From: Nitrospirota bacterium
GTDB taxonomy: Bacteria > Nitrospirota > Thermodesulfovibrionia > Thermodesulfovibrionales > JdFR-88
DNA length: 17,773 nucleotides
Direction: 5' to 3'
Assembly (NCBI GenBank): GCA_021825785.1
Contig: JAKAGP010000004.1
Location: forward strand, 1-17,773
The notes under the pieces are model-generated. The model made no database searches. It was not told the DNA's origin and saw only the letters and a list, made by a program, of their open reading frames with translations. How positions within the stretch are numbered: position 1 is the stretch's first letter; each line of letters starts with the position of its first letter. Made by a program: the position numbers and the translations under genes. Shown here one piece after another: positions 12,348 to 17,773 of the stretch.

Positions 12348-13298
12348 TTGAGAAAAAACGAACTGCACGTCGTTACCGGGGCGTTCGGGTTCTCCGGTAA
12401 ATATATTGCGCAGCGTCTACTGGAGGCGGGTTATCAGGTGCGCACTCTCACCAATTCCCCCCACAGGGCAAATCCCTTCCGGGGCCGGATAACCGCTTTC
12501 CCGTATAACTTCGATAAGCCAAGGAAGTTAGCCGAGTCCTTAAAGGGCGCAACCGTCCTCTATAACAATTATTGGGTGCGGTTCAACTACCATAACGCCG
12601 TTTCCTTTTCCTACGCCGAAGCCGTTAAAAATACAAACATACTCTTTGACGCGGCCAGGGAGGCAGGCATAAAAAGGGTGGTCCATATCAGCATAACCAA
12701 CCCGTCAGAGGACTCGCCTTTCGAGTATTTCAGGGGAAAGGCCCTTCTGGAACGTGCTCTGGCCGAAAGCGGCCTGAGCCATGCCATATTGAGGCCCGCG
12801 GTCCTTTTTGGCAAAGAGGACATCCTTGTAAATAATATCGCATGGTTTTTGCGGAGGTTCCCTGTATTTGGCGTCTTCTGCAGGGGAGATTACTGTTTGC
12901 AGCCCATATATGTGGACGATCTTGCCAGGCTGGCTGTCGAACATGGCGGCCGCACCGGAAACGCGGTAATCGACGCCATCGGGCCTGAAACCTATACATA
13001 CCGGGAGCTGGTCAAAACCATAGGAGCTGGCATAGGAAAGCAACGGCCCATGATCTCCATCCCTCCGCTTGCGGGCTACATCCTGGGCTCGCTTATCGGG
13101 GAAATGCACGGGGACGTTACGCTAACGCTGGACGAGATCAAAGGGCTCATGGCCGGCCTGCTCTGCACGGGCTCTCCGCCAGCTGGAAGCAAAAGGCTTT
13201 CCAAGTGGGTCAGGGAAAATGCCGCCCTCGTGGGCAGCCATTACAGCCATGAGCTCGCAAGAAGAAAGGACAGGGAAAAGCCTTATGACCAGTTATAG
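12348..13298 (+). CDS. NAD(P)-binding SDR-like protein (atypical/extended SDR, NmrA/epimerase type)
   Basis: This 316-aa Rossmann-fold protein has the dinucleotide motif TGAFGFSG (residues 10-17) and VVHISITNPSEDSP leading to Tyr127-x3-Lys131, the catalytic pair spacing of short-chain dehydrogenases. The segments LSHAILRPAVLFG and YVDDLARLAV are typical of the NAD-dependent epimerase/NDUFA9-like subgroup. The Ser of the usual catalytic triad is represented by Ser115 or Ser120, but this is not certain. Its reaction is unknown; members act on nucleotide sugars or steroids, or serve as quinone-complex assembly factors. There is no internal ATG before the motif, so it must begin at TTG 12348, with AGGGAGG ten bases upstream. 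That site can be buried in a hairpin. The 3' end overlaps a minus-strand STAS remnant by 16 bases. Confidence 0.85.
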   Translation: MRKNELHVVTGAFGFSGKYIAQRLLEAGYQVRTLTNSPHRANPFRGRITAFPYNFDKPRKLAESLKGATVLYNNYWVRFNYHNAVSFSYAEAVKNTNILFDAAREAGIKRVVHISITNPSEDSPFEYFRGKALLERALAESGLSHAILRPAVLFGKEDILVNNIAWFLRRFPVFGVFCRGDYCLQPIYVDDLARLAVEHGGRTGNAVIDAIGPETYTYRELVKTIGAGIGKQRPMISIPPLAGYILGSLIGEMHGDVTLTLDEIKGLMAGLLCTGSPPAGSKRLSKWVRENAALVGSHYSHELARRKDREKPYDQL

Positions 13299-13393
13299 GC
13301 CATTTTCTTGCCTCCTGGTTCAGCTTTTGTTAATTTGCCCACCGCGCCAAGAACAAGAATGTTCCCTTTGCTTTCCGGCAACACCTTAATCAT
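13283..13393 (-). pseudogene. N-terminal fragment of a STAS/SEC14 (SpoIIAA-like) protein
   Basis: The 36-codon frame starts MIKVLPESKGNILVLGAVGK and goes on with LTKAEPGGKK before stopping at TAA 13283-13285. Its first ~22 residues match the start I remember for SpoIIAA-like STAS/SEC14 proteins (MIEVLPES.GNVLG..A.GKLT.ADY), which are normally about 115-125 aa. After GKLT the similarity ends, so the gene appears cut there, close to the end of the convergent SDR gene. AAGGA lies six bases before ATG 13393, and the ATG overlaps the end of the preceding mini-gene. It is probably a non-functional remnant; the family call is from memory of the motif. Confidence 0.55.
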
Positions 13394-13544
13394 GCGATTC
13401 CTTCTTTCGGGTGCCAAACAGGTTTAGCTTGAATCTTCTGATCGTATCGTGAGCAATCAGCTTACCCTTTTCCGGACGCACCCAATGCATCCGTGGGCAA
13501 GATAGCAATAACAGGGACATTATCAGAACAAACCTCTTCAACAT
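13386..13544 (-). CDS. Small putative lipoprotein (52 aa)
   Basis: ATG 13544 opens a 52-codon frame beginning MLKRFVLIMSLLLLSC: a basic n-region, hydrophobic core and a lipobox-like LLSC with Cys16. This would make it a lipid-anchored peptide of 37 residues, basic and hydrophilic (RPEKGK, DTIRRFKLNLFG, TRKKESHD). It follows the S10 peptidase stop by 42 bases in the same direction, and its stop overlaps the ATG of the STAS fragment. No clear Shine-Dalgarno is seen. I do not recognise the mature part; it may itself be a truncated gene. Confidence 0.45.
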   Translation of the reverse strand: MLKRFVLIMSLLLLSCPRMHWVRPEKGKLIAHDTIRRFKLNLFGTRKKESHD

Positions 13545-13586
13545 TACATATTCACACCATCAAATTACCCCCGCCAAAAAAAAAGG

Positions 13587-15137
13587 CTAAGGCCCTGGCA
13601 GGGCGCTTTCTATAAACTCCTTCACGTCATGCTTCAACTGGCGGATGGCTGTTTGGTCCAGGTACATCATATGCCCTGTCCGGTACCAGCGCATCGTGAT
13701 GTTCCTGCGGAGAGCCGGTGTCAACCCCAGATGTGCAAGCGTATATTCCGTTGCAAAATAAGGCGTGGCCAGGTCGAAATAACCGGAAGCAACGAACAGT
13801 TTCATGTAGGGGTTCTTGGCAAAGGTATTCCTCAGGTTGTCGCTGGTATCCGCGTAGCTGTTTTTGGAATCCCAATCCCATCGCCCGATGCCGCCACCCA
13901 AAGTGTAGTATTCCAGGTCGCACTTAAACCCCAGCTCTCGCCGGACATAATCGTTGAAAGTAGCAGTAAAGGGCGGACGGATCGCCGCGATAGTCGGGTC
14001 AAAATCAGGCGGGGACCCCGGCTCAAGATTGGCTGCGGTAAAACGGCTGTCCAGGAAACCAACGAGCTTCCTCTCTTTTCTGAGAAGCTCGGTGGCAAAG
14101 CTGACCCTGTCTATTCGAAGGTTGCGGTTTTCGATGAAGCCTTTATCGAGCCCGGTAAATTGGGCAAGCTTTTCCACCACTGCTTCGCGCTCCCCTGGAG
14201 AAAGGCTGTCGCCCTTTTCGAGGGCCGTTAAATAGCCGGTTGAGGCCCACTTCTGCGAGGCCTGAAGGATTTTCTCCAGGTCAGTATGAGGCGCGAGTTT
14301 TTTATGATACCAGGCGGTCGCGGTGTAACTGGGCAGGAACAGCGCGTAAGGCAGGTCATTGCCATTGTCGAATGAGACGGTCTCCAGGTTCATGATGGAA
14401 GAGAGCATGACGATACCGTTCAGCGCTATGCCGTGTTCAACCAGATAGTCCGACAGGCCCGCCGCCCGGAACGTCCCATAGCTTTCCCCCACCAGAAACA
14501 GAGGCGAACCCCAGCGCTCATAGCGCGTCAGATAAAGCCTGATGAACTTACCCATGGACTCAATATCACCCAGCGCAGAGGTGAACTTTTTGGTAAGCTC
14601 CGGCTTTATCGCCCGGCTATAGCCGGTGCCGGCAGGATCGATAAAGACAAGGTCGGCCATATCGAGCCAGGTGAACCTGTTGTCCACCAGGTGATATGGT
14701 GGTGGCGGCATTTCGCCATCCGGAAGCATTTTTACACGCCTGGGACCGGCAGCGCCCATTTGCAGCCAGACTGAAGCGGCGCCAGGCCCTCCGTTAAATA
14801 TGAATAAGAGCGGGCGTTTGGCATGCCGTCCGTTTACCGTATAGGCAATAAAAAACATGTGCGCCTCGGTTTCGCCCTTTTTATTTTTTATTGGAAGCAG
14901 GCCTGCCGTCGCAGTATAGCTTATTTCCTTTCCCCCAACGATGATCTTGTGCCGGGTAACCACAGGCTTAGCCTCGGGTGTCTGAGCATCCGCCTTTTGG
15001 AGCTTTTTTTGTTTTTGTTTTTGTTTTTCTGCCGTGTTGCTCTGTGCAGCTGCAGTTACGGTCCGAGGCTCGGGCTTTGGCAAACCATGTGGTGTGCCCG
15101 CCATAAGCGCCGACGCCAGCAGTATGGATGAAAGCAA
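13587..15137 (-). CDS. S10 family serine carboxypeptidase-like hydrolase, exported
   Basis: This 516-aa alpha/beta hydrolase belongs to peptidase family S10. The catalytic triad is readable: Ser219 in VGESYGTF, Asp455 in SGYFDLATP and His489 in RTGHMMY. The oxyanion-region block FIFNGGPGAASVWLQMGAAGP (113-131) and DPAGTGYS (167-174) are also classic. Bacterial S10 proteins are usually annotated as peptidase S10 or serine carboxypeptidase and are thought to act in the periplasm. The N-terminus LSSILLASALMAGTPHG resembles a short signal peptide but lacks the usual basic residues. A Lys/Gln run (EKQKQKQKKLQK, 37-48) follows before the folded part. The start is TTG 15137, with AAGGAGG nine bases upstream; no ATG or GTG precedes it in frame. 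It stands alone, 274 bases from the diguanylate cyclase gene, whose terminator separates them. Confidence 0.92.
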   Translation of the reverse strand: MLSSILLASALMAGTPHGLPKPEPRTVTAAAQSNTAEKQKQKQKKLQKADAQTPEAKPVVTRHKIIVGGKEISYTATAGLLPIKNKKGETEAHMFFIAYTVNGRHAKRPLLFIFNGGPGAASVWLQMGAAGPRRVKMLPDGEMPPPPYHLVDNRFTWLDMADLVFIDPAGTGYSRAIKPELTKKFTSALGDIESMGKFIRLYLTRYERWGSPLFLVGESYGTFRAAGLSDYLVEHGIALNGIVMLSSIMNLETVSFDNGNDLPYALFLPSYTATAWYHKKLAPHTDLEKILQASQKWASTGYLTALEKGDSLSPGEREAVVEKLAQFTGLDKGFIENRNLRIDRVSFATELLRKERKLVGFLDSRFTAANLEPGSPPDFDPTIAAIRPPFTATFNDYVRRELGFKCDLEYYTLGGGIGRWDWDSKNSYADTSDNLRNTFAKNPYMKLFVASGYFDLATPYFATEYTLAHLGLTPALRRNITMRWYRTGHMMYLDQTAIRQLKHDVKEFIESALPGP

Positions 15138-15322
15138 AGTGGCCGCCTCCTTATCGGGAATTAATAAAAAAAATATCGAACCTGGCGCTGTCTACGGCCT
15201 TCGGGGTCCTCTGATATAGCCCCCCCAAAAAGACCCGCTGTTACAATCACTATCCGCATCCAAAACCATTGAGGTCCCCGATATCACATGGAATATACAA
15301 TATTTCTCCCTCCGTTTAAAGT

Positions 15323-15354
15323 AAAAAAGAAGTGGGCAGACCGGAAAAGCCCAC
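15323..15354 (-). terminator. Intrinsic terminator of the diguanylate cyclase gene
   Basis: On the minus strand GTGGGC (15354-15349) pairs with GCCCAC (15337-15332) across an 11-base loop and is followed by TTCTTTTTT. It lies about 58 bases after the stop codon at 15412. This is the best intrinsic terminator in the window. Confidence 0.65.
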
Positions 15355-15411
15355 CACGGTCAATATAAAAAGTTTAGCTGCGGATTTAAAATGAAGACGC
15401 ACAAGCTAAAG

Positions 15412-16464
15412 CTAACAGTTCTCCGCCAAGACCATATTTTTACCATTTTTCTTGGCTGTATACATAAGATCGTCGGCCATTTTCATCATGTTATCCAATG
15501 AGCATTGCGCTGTTTTCCGAGTGATGATGCCCATGCTGAAGGTAACCGGCCATACATTATTTACCATGGCGCTCAAAAGATGGGCCTGGACTTTATTCAT
15601 CGCCACGCTTGCCGCCCCGCTTTCTGTTTCAGGCAACAAAATAGCGAACTCGTCTCCGCCGACCCTTGCAATAATGTCCGTTTTCCTTAATGTTTTCTGA
15701 ATTGTTTTGGCAACGGTATGAAGAAGGCGGTCGCCTGTTGCATGGCCGAAATTGTCGTTGATATATTTAAAGTTATCGATGTCCACAACCGCTATCGAAA
15801 GGGAGCGGCCATATCTTGCCGCGCGGGCGAATTCAATTTCCGCCCGCTCGTAAAAATCCCTGGCGTTAGAGACCTCCGTCAGGTAATCTATGCGGGCAAA
15901 CCCCCTCTCCCGCTGAAGCACGCCTTTAAGGGTCGAAAAAGAATAACCCACTGTTGACAAGGCGCCGAGCCCCGCAATGCCGTTCCAGACCGGGAGGACG
16001 GAATGGGAATAGACATGCCCCGCCATCACATCGGTCGAAAACCATATGAATGCGCAGAATAACGACATCAGCACGGCCGGCGTTCTGCCAGCGAATTTCC
16101 ACGAGATCAATAAAACCGGAAGCAAATAGAAAAAAGGCAAGTTAATTCCGTAACCCGTTATTCTTCCCATACAGCCTATGGCAAGGGCCAGCAGGACTCC
16201 GGCAAGTGCTATTACGGGTTCAGGAATTTTATCAAGGAACCCCATGACCGATCTTATCTTCATGTCAAAAACCGCTCCGGCAAATGCTGAATTACCTTTT
16301 GCCGGGACATACGGTTTTTTTATTAGTTTCTTGATAGCCGCGATCTGCCCCGAGCCTCTTTGGACACCCCGAAGACTGTTTTTTCTGTTTACAGAGGCGC
16401 TGAAATTCTGAAAATCGCTGCCTACGGAATTTAATGCCTGATCGACGGCTGTGTGCCTAATCAT
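15412..16464 (-). CDS. Membrane-bound diguanylate cyclase (GGDEF)
   Basis: The 350-aa product makes the second messenger cyclic-di-GMP from two GTP. Residues about 83-178 form four hydrophobic segments with GYGINLPFFYLLPVLLISW, a membrane sensor module common in front of GGDEF domains. The GGDEF domain (about 190-348) has an intact active site at 269-273 and an RxxD inhibitory site (RKTD, 260-263) five residues before it. There is no EAL domain. I give the first ATG (16464), which has GGGAG 11 bases upstream. Related proteins usually begin close to Met68 or Met74 (MGFLDKIPEPV), so the first 67 hydrophilic residues are an unusual extension, and ATG 16263 (with GGAG upstream) is a real alternative. 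It is monocistronic, with a terminator behind it and a long AT-rich upstream region. Confidence 0.9.
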   Translation of the reverse strand: MIRHTAVDQALNSVGSDFQNFSASVNRKNSLRGVQRGSGQIAAIKKLIKKPYVPAKGNSAFAGAVFDMKIRSVMGFLDKIPEPVIALAGVLLALAIGCMGRITGYGINLPFFYLLPVLLISWKFAGRTPAVLMSLFCAFIWFSTDVMAGHVYSHSVLPVWNGIAGLGALSTVGYSFSTLKGVLQRERGFARIDYLTEVSNARDFYERAEIEFARAARYGRSLSIAVVDIDNFKYINDNFGHATGDRLLHTVAKTIQKTLRKTDIIARVGGDEFAILLPETESGAASVAMNKVQAHLLSAMVNNVWPVTFSMGIITRKTAQCSLDNMMKMADDLMYTAKKNGKNMVLAENC

Positions 16465-16925
16465 TTTTTGTTTTTCTCCCTTTAGTTACAGCCTGCGATT
16501 CCAGACATGAAAAAGCAAGTCTTATGCCAAACGGCTAACCAGACAGGACTTTATTGAATAAACCAGGAATGTTCCAACCTGGACACAGCTTTATCCAAAT
16601 GGATTGACCGAAGGGCAAGTATTTGATTTTCAAGTAATTTTATTATGTCTTATAGCGGGTGAGCAACTGAGTTGACAAGAACGTTGGTCGTTCCGAAATA
16701 ATCAAAGTATCCGGAAAACTATGATATATTTTTAAAGGATACCCATTTTAATGGACTATTTCCCATCCCACCGTCAATAAAATGACGAATTCACTTTCCC
16801 GTTAAGATTTTAAAAATTTATATTCGATCTGAAAATCTGTCAAAATTCAGATAAATCCAAAGCCGCTTCCCTCTTCTTGCGGAGAATTACCCTCATGCCG
16901 GGCTATCAATGGACCTGTTTTATTT
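16465..16925. other. AT-rich intergenic region upstream of the diguanylate cyclase gene
   Basis: No gene is seen in these 461 bases. They contain several short palindromes: CCAGG/CCTGG (16562-16581), GAACG-ttggt-CGTTC (16679-16693), GTATCC/GGATAC (16708-16742), CGTCA-ataaaa-TGACG (16772-16787) and ATCTGAA/TTCAGAT (16827-16852). There is also one promoter candidate. Base composition is clearly more AT-rich than the flanking genes. Confidence 0.6.
16817..16843 (-). promoter_or_regulatory. Candidate promoter toward the diguanylate cyclase gene
   Basis: On the minus strand TTGACA (16843-16838) is followed after 15 bases by TATAAA (16822-16817). The spacer is shorter than ideal. The -35 lies between the arms of the inverted repeat ATCTGAA/TTCAGAT (16827-16852), a possible operator. 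The leader to 16464 would be about 345 nt. Confidence 0.3.
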
Positions 16926-17773
16926 TTATTTCAAGGGTACGGGGGTCCCTTTTTTTGCCTTGCTGAGCAGTGGGTTTCGAGCGTCGTTGCCGCGGAATCT
17001 TGCATAATACAGGTTTTGCAGGTGATTGCCCTGGATGAAAAAAAGACGGCGTTCCATCAGCAGGCCCGCTATCATTGCAACCGCCGCCAGGACCGCGAAC
17101 ATACTGCCCAGGGCGCCTGCCCCAAGCGGCATGGCCATCCATAATATCATCGGGATGATAAAGGCGGCAAACAGGCTTTTTAATTGAATAGAGCGGACCT
17201 GCGCGTCTGTAAGCCCGGAGGAATACTCTTTCGTGTTGTAGTGCTCGTAAGACGTACCCGTGCTCATTAGCCTGATATCGGGGTCATTCATCACAAGGGC
17301 ATTTTTTATGTCCGTTGGAACATAAACGGTCTTATTAAAAACAAATGCGAGCGTCTTTAAGATGAGGGACCCCGCTGCCAGCAGGATCATTATTCCTCTC
17401 AGGTGGATGTAATTGACACCCTGCAGGCAAAGTATCGCGTATGTAACGGCCCCCCCGGATGTGAACCCGAAAAAGACAAAATTCGTTATTGTGAGCTTAT
17501 TGGACCATTCCCGGACAAACCTGATCCGGGCATAAAGCATCGCCGACGCTATGTAAAGGGCAAAGGCGGCGCAGATGCCAACGATGCCTATAAGGGCCCT
17601 TACGCCGTAGGGTGCATTAAGGAAATAAACCAACGGATACAGTGCGGCGCAGCCGCTGAAAAGTCCCATAAAAAGGGCCTCGCGCGAAAGCCAGGAGCTT
17701 TGCCATCTGATAACCGCCTTCCAGCCGCGAAGCGGATTGCCCAGGTGAAACAGGCTCGCGGCCATTCCGGCCA
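16926..17773 (-). CDS. DmsC-like membrane anchor subunit of a molybdoenzyme (5' end outside window)
   Basis: This is the C-terminal 281 or so residues of an integral membrane protein of the DMSO-reductase anchor (DmsC) family, which passes electrons from menaquinol to a DmsAB-type molybdopterin/Fe-S pair. The diagnostic N-terminal block AASLFHLGNPLRGWKAVIRW with SWLSRE is present right at the window edge. About six further hydrophobic helices are visible. A hydrophilic segment (TGTSYEHYNTKEYSSGLTDAQV) lies between helices four and five, and the C-terminus is basic. The frame is open to the window end, so the true start lies beyond 17773; the ATG at 17765 is internal by comparison to the family. 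The catalytic and Fe-S subunit genes would be expected further right on the same strand, making this the last gene of the operon. The substrate (DMSO, thiosulfate, polysulfide, nitrate or other) cannot be told from the anchor. Confidence 0.85.
   Translation of the reverse strand, partial: AGMAASLFHLGNPLRGWKAVIRWQSSWLSREALFMGLFSGCAALYPLVYFLNAPYGVRALIGIVGICAAFALYIASAMLYARIRFVREWSNKLTITNFVFFGFTSGGAVTYAILCLQGVNYIHLRGIMILLAAGSLILKTLAFVFNKTVYVPTDIKNALVMNDPDIRLMSTGTSYEHYNTKEYSSGLTDAQVRSIQLKSLFAAFIIPMILWMAMPLGAGALGSMFAVLAAVAMIAGLLMERRLFFIQGNHLQNLYYARFRGNDARNPLLSKAKKGTPVPLK

Noticed and set aside
13629..14231. 200-codon plus-strand open frame inside the S10 peptidase gene
   Set aside because: The opposite strand carries the catalytic Asp/His regions of S10; this frame has no motif or plausible start signal.
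15156..15320. Short minus-strand frames upstream of the S10 gene (for example one starting MRIVIVTAGLFGGAI)
   Set aside because: Only about 16-32 codons, no ribosome binding site for the better-looking one and no recognisable family; compatible with chance.

Overview
The window looks like chromosomal DNA of a Gram-negative, probably anaerobic or microaerophilic environmental bacterium of the Desulfobacterota/Nitrospirota type. This is inferred from gene content, not from a marker gene: a signal-peptide-bearing outer-membrane barrel candidate, a DmsC-like molybdoenzyme membrane anchor, a bacteriohemerythrin, an Rrf2-type Fe-S regulator, two membrane-bound cyclic-di-GMP enzymes, and remnants of a PAS-type sensor kinase and a STAS/SEC14 protein. 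I see no rRNA, tRNA, CRISPR array, transposase or phage gene. Coding DNA is moderately GC-rich, while intergenic DNA is often AT-rich. TTG start codons are common.

Layout. (1) 1-3805: a redox-repair group with msrA and an aldo/keto reductase in one operon, an unrecognised outer-membrane protein behind them, and a convergent OsmC-type peroxidase. A perfect 24-bp inverted repeat separates the last two. (2) 4025-6402: a HI0933/YhiN-type flavoprotein translationally overlapping maf, then a convergent XRE regulator. (3) 6558-9454, minus strand: a GGDEF-EAL protein and a bacteriohemerythrin, separated by a weak terminator. (4) 9648-11411: a LuxR-type regulator preceded by a leader with a promoter, a terminator-like hairpin and a coupled 34-codon ORF, then an Rrf2 regulator behind a strongly foldable leader. 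(5) 11542-12244: a sensor-kinase gene that has lost its whole middle, followed by an intact single-domain response regulator. (6) 12348-15137: an NAD(P)-binding SDR-like protein and, convergent with it, a secreted S10 serine carboxypeptidase-like enzyme. The gap between them holds two overlapping minus-strand mini-genes, one of which reads as the first ~22 residues of a STAS/SEC14 protein. (7) 15412-17773, minus strand: a membrane diguanylate cyclase and the 3' part of a DmsC-like gene running off the window.

How the genes may work together (inference). Methionine sulfoxide repair, the OsmC peroxidase, O2/NO-responsive proteins (hemerythrin, Rrf2) and cyclic-di-GMP turnover are compatible with coping with oxidants and adjusting lifestyle. 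The genes are not one operon, and I find no convincing single new system. The most informative observations are gene decay by internal deletion (kinase, STAS fragment), several unlisted mini-ORFs placed tightly against larger genes, and hairpins that could control translation or termination in leaders.
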